The notes under the pieces were generated by a model that worked only from the letters and a program-made list of their open reading frames with translations, made no database searches and was not told the origin of the DNA. Source: G963664225 sp964538065 (GTDB lineage: Bacteria > Verrucomicrobiota > Verrucomicrobiia > Limisphaerales > UBA1319). From it: a stretch of DNA of 64,000 nt. Below are positions 26,740-36,823 of the stretch, one piece after another; position 1 is the stretch's first letter; each line of letters opens with the position of its first letter. A program made the translations under genes and the position numbers. The stretch is from the NCBI GenBank assembly GCA_964538065.1, contig CAZIDG010000008.1, positions 1-64,000 of the forward strand. Reading direction: 5' to 3'.

Positions 26740-28095
26740 TTATTCCCGGTCGCGTTTGATGCCCAGTTTGTCCATCATTTCGTATAGAGTGGGGCGGCTT
26801 ACGCCCAGTTCCTCTGCTGCACGGCTGATTTTCCCCTGATGACGTTGGAGCGATTCCCTGATCAGGCGTGTCTCGAGTGTTTCACGGGCTTCCTTCAAGG
26901 TCTTGGGTGGATTGCCGCCGTTTTCATCCAATTCAAGGTCTGCAGCGGTGACACGCGAAGCTTCAGCCATGATTACGGCACGTTTGACCCGGTTTTCCAA
27001 TTCGCGGACGTTTCCCTGCCAGGAGTGCTGTTGCATGGCCCGTATGGCTTCGGGGGTGAAACGAGGCGCGTCCTTGCCGTTTTGTGTGGCAAATCGTTTC
27101 AGGAAAGACTGGGCCAGGAGGGCGATGTCTCCACCACGCTCACGCAACGGGGGGAGTTTGATCGAAACGACGGCCAGACGGAAGAAAAGGTCCTCCCGGA
27201 AGGTTTTGCGTTCCAAGGCAAGCCGTAAATCGCTGTTTGTGGCAGCGACCACCCGGGTATCAATGGCAATTTTGGAACGCCCGCCAACCCGCTCAATGAT
27301 CTGATCCTGGAGGAAACGCAGGAGTTTGACCTGCAGAGGCAGGGGCAATTCACCGATTTCGTCCAGGAACAAGGTGCCGCCCTGAGCGGACTCGATGCGT
27401 CCGGCACGCTGGGCATGGGCTCCCGTGAAGGAGCCTTTTTCGTGGCCGAAGAGTTCACTTTCCAGGAGATTTTCAGGGATGGCGCCGCAGTTGATGGCCA
27501 CGAAGGGGCCATCTTTCCGGGGACTGCGCCGGTGGATGGCTTGGGCCACCATTTCCTTGCCAGTGCCACTTTCGCCGAGGATGAGCACGGAGGCATTGGT
27601 GGCTGCCACTTTGCGTATGATGCCGAACACATCCTGCATTTCCGTGCTGGTGCCAAGCATGCCTTCAAAGGTGTCAGTGCTCAAATGCTGCTGCATGTCG
27701 CGGTATTCGCGCTCGAGCTGGGCGACATGGAAGGCGCGTTTGAGAATGATCTGCAGTTCCTCCATTTGCAGCGGCTTGCAGAGGAAATCATAGGCGCCGG
27801 ATCCCACGGCCTGCAAAGCGTTGGTTTTTTCAGACTGGCCCGTGGCGATGATGACTTTGGTGCAGGCACCCATGCCGACAATTTCCGAGAGGGTGGCCAT
27901 CCCCTCGGTGGGATCGGCTGGGTTAGGTGGCAGTCCAAGGTCCAGTAAAACAACCATGGGCCGATGCTCCGTGAAGGCTGTCATGGCGCTGGCTCGATCC
28001 TCCGCCATCACGACATCATAGTCGCGCGTCAGGGCCCACTTCATTTGCGAGCGTATATCTTCATCATCATCCACGATGAGCAGTTTCGGTTTCAT
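26740..28095 (-). CDS. prsR: PEP-CTERM system sigma-54 response regulator PrsR
   Basis: A 451-residue NtrC-type activator. The receiver (1-120) has LLIVDDDEDIR and the phospho-acceptor in VVLLDLGLPP. The long loop after it (NPADPTEGMATL) is typical of the PEP-CTERM-box subfamily. The AAA+ domain has Walker A GESGTGKE, a sigma-54 loop reading GSFTGA (Ala replaced by Ser), and Walker B GGTLFLDEIGELP. A Fis-type helix-turn-helix ends the protein (SRAAEELGVSRPTLYEMMDK). Its start overlaps the end of prsK by 4 bp (ATGA). It should activate sigma-54 promoters of PEP-CTERM and EPS genes, here plausibly the operon at 24179-26028. Confidence 0.92.
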   Translation of the reverse strand: MKPKLLIVDDDEDIRSQMKWALTRDYDVVMAEDRASAMTAFTEHRPMVVLLDLGLPPNPADPTEGMATLSEIVGMGACTKVIIATGQSEKTNALQAVGSGAYDFLCKPLQMEELQIILKRAFHVAQLEREYRDMQQHLSTDTFEGMLGTSTEMQDVFGIIRKVAATNASVLILGESGTGKEMVAQAIHRRSPRKDGPFVAINCGAIPENLLESELFGHEKGSFTGAHAQRAGRIESAQGGTLFLDEIGELPLPLQVKLLRFLQDQIIERVGGRSKIAIDTRVVAATNSDLRLALERKTFREDLFFRLAVVSIKLPPLRERGGDIALLAQSFLKRFATQNGKDAPRFTPEAIRAMQQHSWQGNVRELENRVKRAVIMAEASRVTAADLELDENGGNPPKTLKEARETLETRLIRESLQRHQGKISRAAEELGVSRPTLYEMMDKLGIKRDRE

Positions 28096-30227
28096 AGGGT
28101 TGGTTGGATGGGCAGTAATAATCGGAAAGTTGTACCCTGGCCAGGCTGGCTTGTGACTTCAAAACGACCATGATGGGCATCCACAATGGCTTTGCTGTGG
28201 AACATCCCGATGCCGATGCCTTTTTTCTTGGTGGTCTGAAAGGGGCGGAACAGGGAACGGTTGATAAATTCGGGAGACATGCCACATCCATTGTCGGATA
28301 CGGCCAAAACCGCCCAGCCGTTGAGCTGGTCGGTGGATATCTGGATGGCGCCAGACTTGCCCACAGCATCGCGCGCATTCAACAGCAGGTTGACAATCAC
28401 TTTGTTCAACTGAACCGGATCGGCCTGTACTTGTGGCAGGGTCTTCCACTCGTGCGAGAGGGTGATGCCCGGCACATCACCAATGCTGGCGCAGGCTTCC
28501 TCTGCGAGTTTGTTCAAATCACACGGCTGGGGGGAAATCTTGAGCTCCTGCCTCAGGAGCGTGAGCCGGCTGATGAGGTCGTTGATATGGGTTACACTTT
28601 TGGAGACCGCCCGCATCGCATCCTCACGGAAGGCTGGATCCTCAAAGTGGACCTGCAGATTCTGAAGCATCAGGGAGAGGGTTGAGGCGGTGTTTTTCAA
28701 ATCATGCACGAAAAAGGCCGACATGGTTTGAAAGGCCTCCATCTCCTTGGCCTGGAGGAGCCGTTTGGACAGGCGGAGACTGAGCAGGCTGCTCCCGATC
28801 TGGTCTCCCAGGCATTTGAGTAGATCGAGGTCTTCAAGGGAGTAAGTAAGGCCGCTTACTCGATCCCCGACCACCATCAACCCCATGAGCTGCCCTGAGG
28901 AAACCAGGGGGACGCAAATGCGGGTTCCGCCATTGGGAAAAAAGGCTGGATTGCATTGCTTGAGCGTTTCCACCCAGGGGTCGCGTCGTTCATTGAGGTC
29001 AATCGGCTGGGTTTGATGCAGAAGCGCATCAAAAATCGCAGTCCAGTTTGCACCTGCATCCACCAGGTCCGAGGCACGGGCCTCAGGCATGGAAGTCGAG
29101 GCGGCAAAAAGGAGGCGCTCGCGCGATTCATCGGCCAGCCAGATGGTGACCGACAACACATTGAACGTTTCAGACATCCATTTGGTAACCTCACGGCACA
29201 GATCAATGTCGTTGACCAGTGAGACAGTACGCTCGGTGAAGGTGGCCCAAACCTTGCGGTAATCGTGAATGGGGCGGTGGAAATGATGGCTGACAAAACG
29301 TTGAAGGCGCTGGCGCAACCGGTCGGAGAACAACAGGATGGCCAGCAGAACGATCGCAGCGAGGACAATGAAGGATTGCAGGGCGAACAGGTTGGACCCG
29401 CCCCATGGACTGACCAGCTTTGCGAATATCCCCACAGCCAGGAGATACAGGCCGGCCAGCAGCACAGTCAGCGAATTGAAGATGACCGTATGCGAGGGGT
29501 AAAGGTCCACATTGAAGAGGCTGGAGCGTTTCAAAGAAAGGGCAATCAATCCACAGGAGATCAACAGTGCTGTGGCATTGAGGGCGCTAAAAGACAGGGT
29601 GGTGGCTGAAAAGAGTAATGCCTGGCTGCTGGTAAAAATACGAACAATAAACAACACTCCCAACCCCAAAATCATGAACTTAATCCGCCAACGCATGGTG
29701 CCGACGGATGTGCGGAAGGTCCGCTCGAGGTTCATCAGGATCAATACAGCCCCCAATAAATAAATAATGTTGAGGGCCTTGGCGGGGCCTCCAAAAGCAA
29801 TCAGCCAATCGCCGCCGGGGCCCAGGGATTGTACGTTGACCACCATTTGCTCATAAAACACAGTCAGAACCCCGAGGGGGGCAAGAAAGGCGGTTCCGAT
29901 CACCGGCCACCAGCGGTGGAGGAACTCGCGATGGTTGCCGCGTGAATAACAGAGGCTGAACACCAGCCAGGTGCCGGGCTGCAATGCCATGGCGGCCCAG
30001 GCATATGTTTTCCAGCGCATGATGTTGCCGGAGGAATCCCCCCAGGCACCCATGCCCATGCATGCTGCTTCAAGAGACAACAGCGCCATGCCCAGCGCAA
30101 AACTGGCCGAGGCAATCGAACGGCGCTCATTCCAGAACGCTGTAATGGCCAGGCCCAGTCCGAACACGGCGCTTGCATACGCCAATATCATGGCGACAAA
30201 CATAAGGGGCAAACTTGCGCCAGGCAT
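28092..30227 (-). CDS. prsK: XrtA/PEP-CTERM system sensor histidine kinase PrsK
   Basis: The product is about 711 residues. The N-terminal third has roughly eight transmembrane helices. A GAF-like domain follows (about 330-480), then the phospho-acceptor region with FFVHDLKN instead of the common HELRTP, a hallmark of PrsK. The HATPase domain ends the protein, with NKVIVNLLLNARDAVG, VSDNGCGM and GIGIGMFHSKAIVDAHHG. It phosphorylates PrsR, whose gene overlaps its stop. The ATG at 30227 precedes the first helix; a longer frame to 30296 begins with TTG and is less likely. The stimulus is unknown. Confidence 0.9.
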   Translation of the reverse strand: MPGASLPLMFVAMILAYASAVFGLGLAITAFWNERRSIASASFALGMALLSLEAACMGMGAWGDSSGNIMRWKTYAWAAMALQPGTWLVFSLCYSRGNHREFLHRWWPVIGTAFLAPLGVLTVFYEQMVVNVQSLGPGGDWLIAFGGPAKALNIIYLLGAVLILMNLERTFRTSVGTMRWRIKFMILGLGVLFIVRIFTSSQALLFSATTLSFSALNATALLISCGLIALSLKRSSLFNVDLYPSHTVIFNSLTVLLAGLYLLAVGIFAKLVSPWGGSNLFALQSFIVLAAIVLLAILLFSDRLRQRLQRFVSHHFHRPIHDYRKVWATFTERTVSLVNDIDLCREVTKWMSETFNVLSVTIWLADESRERLLFAASTSMPEARASDLVDAGANWTAIFDALLHQTQPIDLNERRDPWVETLKQCNPAFFPNGGTRICVPLVSSGQLMGLMVVGDRVSGLTYSLEDLDLLKCLGDQIGSSLLSLRLSKRLLQAKEMEAFQTMSAFFVHDLKNTASTLSLMLQNLQVHFEDPAFREDAMRAVSKSVTHINDLISRLTLLRQELKISPQPCDLNKLAEEACASIGDVPGITLSHEWKTLPQVQADPVQLNKVIVNLLLNARDAVGKSGAIQISTDQLNGWAVLAVSDNGCGMSPEFINRSLFRPFQTTKKKGIGIGMFHSKAIVDAHHGRFEVTSQPGQGTTFRLLLPIQPTL

Positions 30228-30292
30228 GGAATCTGATTGCAGCCACACCCATGACTGGCAACAAGACAGGACCGAGCCAGTGGTGGCTAGGG

Positions 30293-30306
30293 GCAAACGA
30301 CGCTCC
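30293..30306 (-). promoter_or_regulatory. Candidate sigma-54 promoter of prsK-prsR
   Basis: On the minus strand AGGAGCG-N4-TTGC has correct GG-N10-GC spacing and a perfect TTGC -12 element, 65 nt before the prsK start. The -24 element is weak. This would make the regulator pair sigma-54 dependent; chance occurrence cannot be excluded. Confidence 0.25.
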
Positions 30307-30431
30307 TTAGACGTCCATGCAAAGCTAGTCTAAGGTTAGCGTAAGGCCCAAAGATGTAAACCACGAATTTAATAAAATATATCTTGCGTCGCATTTTCGT
30401 CAGCCTTCACATGAAGTGCGCATATTGTTGA

Positions 30432-31364
30432 TTATGATTGGGATTCATCGCCACAACATGCCCCCGTTTCCTCATGCTCTGGCTTGAGAGGGATGGTGTT
30501 TTTTAGCCATTTCCGAGGCGAATCCTTATAGAACGCACGCCCTTCATGCAGTGACAGGTGTTCCAATTTGCGATGACGTGCCTTCATGTACGAATGGACC
30601 CTTTCCAGTTGATGATCCTCCATATCATGGAAGAGGGTGGAACCAAGCCGATGGCGAACAATGGACAGATCATGCAGGTGTCCAAGATGATTGCCCAGGC
30701 GCCGAAGGTGCTCATGGGGACAATGCGAGTCGCCAGGTTGCATCGGCACCACCATGTCCAATTGGTGCAGCAGGCATTTAACCCGCTTGCGAAATTCGTG
30801 CATGTGCCTCGTCGTCGTATGCAGGAGGGCACATCGGAGGGCTTTGCGTCCTGAGCGGTAAGCTTTGCGCAAACCCTCTCGAATCACCTTTTCATCCACC
30901 GCTTCTTGCGACAGACGGTTGACCAGGCCAGATGAGCGATTCAGTGTGCCGACTGCATCATTTACGGCTTCTGGTGTGAGGTCTTCCAACGCGTTGTAGG
31001 CAACGTGTTCCACCAAATGCAGCAACCAGGGTCGGATGCTGCGCGCACTCTTACGCGTGGCCAGGTATTGGCAGGTCGCATGAACCACCTGGGCATCCCG
31101 ATGGGGTGACAATTTCCGCCCTGCATCCCGCAGAGCGATGTTTTGTCGCGTGAAAGAGGCTTTTCTCAGCAAAGGTCGAATCAAGCGCAGCAACGCCCTC
31201 ATTTTTTTGATCTGAACACGAACGATGTGGACTGATTCGGGGTCGTTTGGCGCCATGTTTATCTGCACAGCGGCATCATGGGTCAGGGCACGGGCGATTC
31301 GCTTAAGATCTGCTGCCTGGATCTTATGTTTTCGTACGGCATCCCTTTTCGGCTCATGGAGCAT
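30432..31364 (-). CDS. CHAD domain protein
   Basis: The 310-residue all-helical protein shows the conserved histidine alpha-helical domain: SVHIVRVQIKKMRALLRLIRP near the N terminus and a second repeat RHMHEFRKRVKCLLHQLDMV, both with His and Lys/Arg on the same helix face, plus LGNHLGHLHDLSIVRHRL. CHAD domains bind polyphosphate granules in characterised bacteria. The VTC-domain gene at 14452 may supply that polymer, but the two are 16 kb apart. The ATG at 31364 has an AAAGG site upstream. It lies leftward of, and in the same direction as, the transglutaminase operon. Confidence 0.85.
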   Translation of the reverse strand: MLHEPKRDAVRKHKIQAADLKRIARALTHDAAVQINMAPNDPESVHIVRVQIKKMRALLRLIRPLLRKASFTRQNIALRDAGRKLSPHRDAQVVHATCQYLATRKSARSIRPWLLHLVEHVAYNALEDLTPEAVNDAVGTLNRSSGLVNRLSQEAVDEKVIREGLRKAYRSGRKALRCALLHTTTRHMHEFRKRVKCLLHQLDMVVPMQPGDSHCPHEHLRRLGNHLGHLHDLSIVRHRLGSTLFHDMEDHQLERVHSYMKARHRKLEHLSLHEGRAFYKDSPRKWLKNTIPLKPEHEETGACCGDESQS

Positions 31365-31472
31365 GCAACCTTTAGTTTTGAAGGTAGTGTAACATATTGT
31401 CGGCAACCCAGGTATTCATTCCGTGCAACGCCTTGCCATGCCGGATATATCAGCGTGTGGCCTGGGGGATTG

Positions 31473-33485
31473 TCACACTGCCTGGCTCGAGGGGGGTGCC
31501 TGGGATGCTGCAACTATGGCAGCCGCAGATGCTTCGCACTGTGTGCGCAGAAGGTCGCGTTCCTGAACGGTCAAGCCAGAGGGGTCAAATCGCAACCGAT
31601 AATGAAGCCAGGCCAGGTCCCGCCAGGGGCGGGTGTCTGTTTGGGTCATTTTTTCAATGCGATCAAACCACTGGAAGAGGGTTTCGCCTTCGCGACGTTC
31701 CGCATAGCATTCAGCCAGTGTGTGTTCCAGTAGGTAAAACTCCGAATCGATGCCTGACCACGTGGCTGATGTTGGAGCCGCCGGCTTGGAGGATCTTGAA
31801 CGGCTCTTTCGCTTGCCCAGCAGGATCCTGATGGCCAAAACCACCGCCACTACACCGGCGGCGTAAAAGGCATAAATGCGGAAATTGGTTTTACTATAAC
31901 GCCAACGGTTGAATTCGAACCAGATGCGCGACCATGCATCACCCAAGGGTTGGAAGATCGATGCCGCTTGTGCCTCCAAGGCCTCCCAACCCGCCGGAGT
32001 GGTGTCGAATTCCTCCCAGATCTGGATCGCCGGGTTCCACACCAGGCACCAGGCATGGCCATGCCGTTCGCGGACAATAAATTGGTTTTGGCCATTGGAT
32101 TCCGAGACCGAGTAGCCGGTCGCATAGCGTGCCGGGATCCCCACCTGCCGCAGCAACAACACCGTGGCGGAGGCGAAATATTCGCAATGACCTTTATGCA
32201 CCTTGAGGAGAAAACGGCTCACAGCGGAATCCTGTGATCGGCGCCGGTAGGTGTTGATCGTCAAATCTGTGGTGTAGGTGTATTGGGACTCAAAGTAGCG
32301 CTCGATCGTTTTCTTGACCATTGCGTGGTCCAGGGTGCCCAGTTTGAGGGCCTCTGCCACCTGGCGCACCGCTTCCTTTTCCCCCTCGGGCACCTTGAGA
32401 TCATCCTCGTTGGGAGGATCATCCATGGCCTGGCGCAAACCGTGCAGTGCCCGGTATTGGACAAAACCCGGCCCTTGTGACACCCGCACGGCCCCAAAAC
32501 CGTTTCGCTCCATTTCCATGGCCGGCATATGCTCGATGCGGGCCACGCCTTGAGGCAGCACCAGCACCCCCTTGCCCCCGGGCAGATACCCTGCCACTGA
32601 AAGCGTGGAATTGGTGCGTTTGTTGGCGAGAAGCGTCCAGGCATCATCAGCTTCGGGCAGAACGGACTGGAATGACTTGCCGGTGGCGTACCAGGTGTTG
32701 TAACGGAAGGTGTTGAAACTGGCCTCCCGCAGCAGGGAGGGTGGGGGAGGAGTGCCTTCGGCCTTCAAACGCCACATGATCCGGTTGGACAACTTGACTC
32801 TCCCGATTCGTCCGAGGGCTGTCTGGCTTTCCCGTATGTCTGAATCGCGCCGCACGAAGCTGAAAATCCAGTTGTTGAACCGGTTTTCCATGACACTTTG
32901 CAGTTCATGCAAACGGCGCTGACTATCGAACCCGGCAATCACCACTGCGCTGAGAAACATGGCCCACAGCCAGACCGGGAATCGGCGGTTGCGGTTGACC
33001 CATAGCACCCAGGCCATCAATCCGCAGAACCCTGGATAGAAAAACACCCGGTCCGGTTTGGTGGCGCTGGTGGCCAGCAGGCAGATGGCAAAAAAGGGAT
33101 ACGCTACGTGCAGGCCGGCATCGGGTGGATCCTCCCCTGGCCGCCTTCGCAGCAGAATCGAAAACACCCGCCACCCCAGTCGCTCGCGAGTCCCGAGCCA
33201 CTGGGCGGCCATGATGGGCAAAAACATCATGGGCAGCCATTGCATGAACTGAAAGGCCGAGTCGGTGATGCCTTCAGAGGCGTAGAAATAGAAGAACAAC
33301 CCCACAAACAGGACTGAACACAAGTCCCATATCCTGCGATAATCCATTTCGCTTATCTCCCACCGGGTGTCCACCTGGCGCACACCTTCCAGGAAAAGGG
33401 CTGCCAGCAGGCCAATGATGAAATGGCCGGTTTGCCAGCCCCAGAAGAGCAGGGCGACGCCGATGAGAAATGGAGGGGTGTTCAT
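31473..33485 (-). CDS. Membrane transglutaminase-like protein (TgpA type)
   Basis: The product is 670 residues with about six transmembrane helices in the first 200 residues, then an extracytoplasmic region with a transglutaminase core. The catalytic Cys is in KVHKGHCEYFASATVLLLRQ, the His in RERHGHAWCLVWNP and the Asp in EEFDTTPAGWE. A last helix (IYAFYAAGVVAVVLAIRILL) precedes a cytoplasmic tail. It follows the DUF58 gene with a 4-bp overlap; the MoxR - DUF58 - transglutaminase order is a widespread operon. The substrate is unknown; peptide or wall-protein processing is inferred. Confidence 0.88.
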   Translation of the reverse strand: MNTPPFLIGVALLFWGWQTGHFIIGLLAALFLEGVRQVDTRWEISEMDYRRIWDLCSVLFVGLFFYFYASEGITDSAFQFMQWLPMMFLPIMAAQWLGTRERLGWRVFSILLRRRPGEDPPDAGLHVAYPFFAICLLATSATKPDRVFFYPGFCGLMAWVLWVNRNRRFPVWLWAMFLSAVVIAGFDSQRRLHELQSVMENRFNNWIFSFVRRDSDIRESQTALGRIGRVKLSNRIMWRLKAEGTPPPPSLLREASFNTFRYNTWYATGKSFQSVLPEADDAWTLLANKRTNSTLSVAGYLPGGKGVLVLPQGVARIEHMPAMEMERNGFGAVRVSQGPGFVQYRALHGLRQAMDDPPNEDDLKVPEGEKEAVRQVAEALKLGTLDHAMVKKTIERYFESQYTYTTDLTINTYRRRSQDSAVSRFLLKVHKGHCEYFASATVLLLRQVGIPARYATGYSVSESNGQNQFIVRERHGHAWCLVWNPAIQIWEEFDTTPAGWEALEAQAASIFQPLGDAWSRIWFEFNRWRYSKTNFRIYAFYAAGVVAVVLAIRILLGKRKSRSRSSKPAAPTSATWSGIDSEFYLLEHTLAECYAERREGETLFQWFDRIEKMTQTDTRPWRDLAWLHYRLRFDPSGLTVQERDLLRTQCEASAAAIVAASQAPPSSQAV

Positions 33486-34831
33486 AGGCGTGCCAGACCC
33501 TCCGCGACTTTGGATCGCTCGAATACATGGAATGACTCCGGGGCTGCGAGCATCGGGCCCGGATCAAGGTTGCTGCCCTGGCCATCTTCGACCACCACCA
33601 GGACCAGCACCGGCACCGCCATGGATTGCAGGCGGCGAACAAGTTGCTGGCGCGGTTCATCCCACGCCAGGAATACGCAGATGCATCCGCTGACCATGCC
33701 TCCGTGGTTCGACACCAGCCGGTTAAGCTCGTCAAAGGCATGGTCCCGGCAGGGTTGCACAGCGGCCAGAATCTCGAGCAATTGTTCCGTATGGGCCACA
33801 CCGCGACCCACCGTGAAACAATAAGCGGCGGGTCCCACAAACAGCAGGTCCAACAGTGATTCCTGGGTTTGGATCGTGCAGGCAAAGGAGGCCGCGATCG
33901 ATACCGCCTCTTCAAACACGGCGGCCTGGGCTTCGGGAACAAAGGTGTCCAGGACCAGCGCATGACGCACGAAAAATTCGTCCTCGTATTCCTTCACGAT
34001 GGGCTTGCCCATTTTGGCCCAACTGCGCCAATGAATGTGCCTCAGGGGATCCCCGGGACGATAGTCCCTGAGCGACATGAATTCCTCCGATTCACCCACC
34101 GACGATGAGAGGGCGACGCCCCCCGGTTGGTAGCGCATCGAACCTGGCAGGTCGATGGCGGGGAGGGGATAGCGACGGGGCAAAATGAGCAACGATTGCG
34201 GAAGGGACACCTCATACGGCCTGCGGAACAGACGAAACGGATCCATGCACCCCAGGCACACATGCTCAAAACGCACCACACCTCGTCGCAACGGCATGAG
34301 TTCCATCATAGCCTCTGCCTGGCCGCGGGGGGGGACGGGGGGAAGCAGGGTCGTTTTGACGGTGGCACGCTTTTTCTGACTCAGCAGCCAGCGCCATCGA
34401 TAATATCCGTAGCGGCGATCCACCCAATTGCGCTTATCCTCGCCTGGCTCCGGGGTGCTAAAGAACTCCTGCATGGTGGGGCGGGGATCCGCCAGTCCCT
34501 CCATCAGATCGACATCCCGCAGAAAACGGCGTGCATGGTTGTGCACCACCACTCGATATCGCAAGGGCGTGCCGACCGATACCACCCTGGGCAGGACGCG
34601 TTCAATGGTGACCTTCACCTTGGCAAAGCGACTCAGAAACATCGCCATGAGGATCAGCCAGAACAGAAATGTGAAGGCTTGATAGCCGACTGAAAGGTTG
34701 GTGTCTCCGCGCGATGCTGTGATCACCAGCGCCGCCAGCACGATCATGCCCCCCGGCGTAAAGTGCCGTTTGAACCAGAATTTCAGGCTCGATACAGCCT
34801 TGTAATTATGGTAAACGTAGCGCTTGAACAT
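33482..34831 (-). CDS. DUF58 domain protein
   Basis: A 449-residue protein with two N-terminal transmembrane helices (GGMIVLAALVITASRG, AFTFLFWLILMAMFLS). The beta-rich region is followed by the DUF58 signature (EFMSLRDYRPGDPLRHIHWRS). The C-terminal part has a von Willebrand A-like fold with an incomplete metal site (ALVLDTFVPEA). It is the middle gene of the MoxR - DUF58 - transglutaminase operon. In studied relatives MoxR ATPases act on DUF58 proteins as chaperones; the exact process is not known here. Confidence 0.88.
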   Translation of the reverse strand: MFKRYVYHNYKAVSSLKFWFKRHFTPGGMIVLAALVITASRGDTNLSVGYQAFTFLFWLILMAMFLSRFAKVKVTIERVLPRVVSVGTPLRYRVVVHNHARRFLRDVDLMEGLADPRPTMQEFFSTPEPGEDKRNWVDRRYGYYRWRWLLSQKKRATVKTTLLPPVPPRGQAEAMMELMPLRRGVVRFEHVCLGCMDPFRLFRRPYEVSLPQSLLILPRRYPLPAIDLPGSMRYQPGGVALSSSVGESEEFMSLRDYRPGDPLRHIHWRSWAKMGKPIVKEYEDEFFVRHALVLDTFVPEAQAAVFEEAVSIAASFACTIQTQESLLDLLFVGPAAYCFTVGRGVAHTEQLLEILAAVQPCRDHAFDELNRLVSNHGGMVSGCICVFLAWDEPRQQLVRRLQSMAVPVLVLVVVEDGQGSNLDPGPMLAAPESFHVFERSKVAEGLARL

Positions 34832-34871
34832 GATGGGAGGGATTGTGTCCCTGTCGTTACTCGATCACTTT

Positions 34872-35822
34872 TCAGGCGGGCACCTTGGTTTTCTTTAACA
34901 GATCCTCCACAACGCTTCGCGCCGTCTGGCCTGAAAAGCGTGCCTGTGGTTCCATCACCAGCCGGTGGGCTATGACGGGCACGGCGCATTCCTGGATGTG
35001 GTCCGGTGTCACGAATTCCTGGCCGTCAAACAACGCCAGGGCCTGGGTCGTTTTCATGAGCGCGATCGAAGCGCGCGGACTGGCGCCCAACTGGACCCCT
35101 GCGGCATGCCGGGTTCCCGCCACCAGAGCCACCATGTATTGTTTAAGTTCCTCACTTACCCTGACGGCCTTCACCGCTTCCTTGAGCGCGGCGATGTCCA
35201 TCAACGACACCACCGGTTGAAGGGTCTCCAGGGGATGCCCCTTTTCCTGGGCTGCCATGATTTCAACCTCCTGTTCTGCGTTGACATAGCCCAGGCTCAG
35301 TTGCATGGCGAAACGGTCCATCTGCGCCTCCGGCAGTGGATAGGTGCCGCGGAATTCGATCGGATTCTGCGTGGCGATCACGAAAAACATGTCCGGCAGT
35401 TCGCGCCGTTGGCCGTCCACGCTGACCTGTTTTTCACCCATGGCCTCCAACAACGCCGATTGAGTGCGGGGTGAGGCACGGTTAATCTCATCGGCCAGAA
35501 GAACATTGGTGAACACCGGTCCTTCGTGAAACCGAAAGGCGTGCTCTTTCTGGTCAAAAATCGACACCCCCAGGATGTCCGACGGCAGCAGGTCCGGGGT
35601 GAATTGCAGGCGTTTGAATCCGGCATCAAAGGAGCGGGCCAGCGCCTTGGCCAGCGTGGTCTTGCCTGTGCCAGGGTAATCCTCCAGCAGGACATGGCCG
35701 CCGGAGGCAAACGCTGCCAATAACTTGCGAATGGCCGCGGATTGGCCACGCATGACCTTCTCGATGTTGACGCCCATCTTGATGAAGGTTTCCCGTGCTT
35801 CTGAAAAGTTCTTCGCCATCAT
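34872..35822 (-). CDS. MoxR family AAA+ ATPase
   Basis: The 316-residue protein has Walker A DYPGTGKTTLAK, the MoxR Walker B FANVLLADEINRA form (VLLADEINRASPRTQ) and sensor segments FVIATQNPIE and YPLPEAQMDRF. The lid domain is at the C terminus. It is first in the operon with DUF58 and transglutaminase genes and is probably a chaperone-like ATPase assembling or activating them. I chose tandem ATGs at 35822/35819; residues further upstream are not MoxR-like. It is divergent from yicC. Confidence 0.92.
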   Translation of the reverse strand: MMAKNFSEARETFIKMGVNIEKVMRGQSAAIRKLLAAFASGGHVLLEDYPGTGKTTLAKALARSFDAGFKRLQFTPDLLPSDILGVSIFDQKEHAFRFHEGPVFTNVLLADEINRASPRTQSALLEAMGEKQVSVDGQRRELPDMFFVIATQNPIEFRGTYPLPEAQMDRFAMQLSLGYVNAEQEVEIMAAQEKGHPLETLQPVVSLMDIAALKEAVKAVRVSEELKQYMVALVAGTRHAAGVQLGASPRASIALMKTTQALALFDGQEFVTPDHIQECAVPVIAHRLVMEPQARFSGQTARSVVEDLLKKTKVPA

Positions 35823-35919
35823 GGATGCTTTCAGGCAAATCCTCCCCTGAAACCGCCCTGGGCTCAATCCTTAAAATTTGATGGCGCACACGGTCCTTTT
35901 GACTCATAGTGGCCGGCCA

Positions 35920-36801
35920 ATGAAATCGATGACGGGTTATGGGCGTGGTGAATGTGCCCAGAATGGCTTCAAGGCCACGGTCGAATTAAGTTCGGTCAAC
36001 CGGAAGCAGACGGAAATAACGGTTTATTTGCCGCGCGAGCTGGAGGCGCTGGAGAGCCAGACACGCGATGAGATCAACCGCGTGGTCGCGCGTGGACGCG
36101 TTACGGCGCGCATCGAGCTCCACACCTCCGAGGGCGGCTCCCTCCAATTCCTGCGTGTCAATGCCACCCTGGCCAAAACCTATGTCCAGGAGATGAGACA
36201 GTTGGCCCGCACCTTGAACCTTTCCGATGCCATCAGCCTGGATCTGGTTGCCCGTGCCCCTGGCGTGGTCGAATCCAGCACCGACATGATTCAACCCGAC
36301 CGCTTTTGGCCGGCGATTGAAAAGGCGCTCCGCCAGGCCCTGGCCACGCTCATCAAGATGCGCGAGCGCGAAGGCGCCAACCTGGCCCGCGACCTCTCCC
36401 AACGCATCGAGACGCTTCGCAAGGCCGCCGCGCGGGTCGAAAAGCGCGCCCCGCAGATCGCCAAGCGTTTCAAACAACAGCTTGAGGACCGCCTGAAAAG
36501 TGCGGGTCTCAAGGAGGTGGACTTCAAGGACCCTCGCTTGGTCCAGGAACTGGTCCTTTTTGCCGACCGCACCGACATCAGTGAGGAACTCACCCGCCTC
36601 AAGAGCCATTTCCAGCAGTTCAACGACTGCCTCAAATCGCGCGAGCCCGTGGGGCGCACGCTTGATTTCCTGGCCCAGGAAATGAACCGGGAAATCAACA
36701 CCATCGGTTCCAAGGCCAACGACAGCATGATCTCCCGAGAGGTGGTCATCCTCAAAACCGAGTTGGAAAAATTCCGGGAGCAGGTCCAGAACGTCGAATA
36801 A
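35920..36801 (+). CDS. YicC family endoribonuclease
   Basis: The 293-residue product begins MKSMTGYGRGE, the invariant YicC N terminus, and contains VELSSVNRKQTEI and RLKSHFQQFNDCL. It ends with the conserved GRTLDFLAQEMNREINTIGSKA and SREVVILKTELEKFREQVQN. YicC proteins are Mn-dependent endoribonucleases acting on structured or small RNAs. The start at 35920 is dictated by the family N terminus. It precedes gmk by 22 bp, a gene order conserved in many bacteria. Confidence 0.95.
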   Translation: MKSMTGYGRGECAQNGFKATVELSSVNRKQTEITVYLPRELEALESQTRDEINRVVARGRVTARIELHTSEGGSLQFLRVNATLAKTYVQEMRQLARTLNLSDAISLDLVARAPGVVESSTDMIQPDRFWPAIEKALRQALATLIKMREREGANLARDLSQRIETLRKAAARVEKRAPQIAKRFKQQLEDRLKSAGLKEVDFKDPRLVQELVLFADRTDISEELTRLKSHFQQFNDCLKSREPVGRTLDFLAQEMNREINTIGSKANDSMISREVVILKTELEKFREQVQNVE

Positions 36802-36823
36802 GCCCCTTGTGGGCTGCACCAAT

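Noticed and set aside
31388..31393. TGTAAC upstream of the CHAD gene as an operator
   Set aside because: There is no second half-site at the N6 spacing and no shared flanking sequence.
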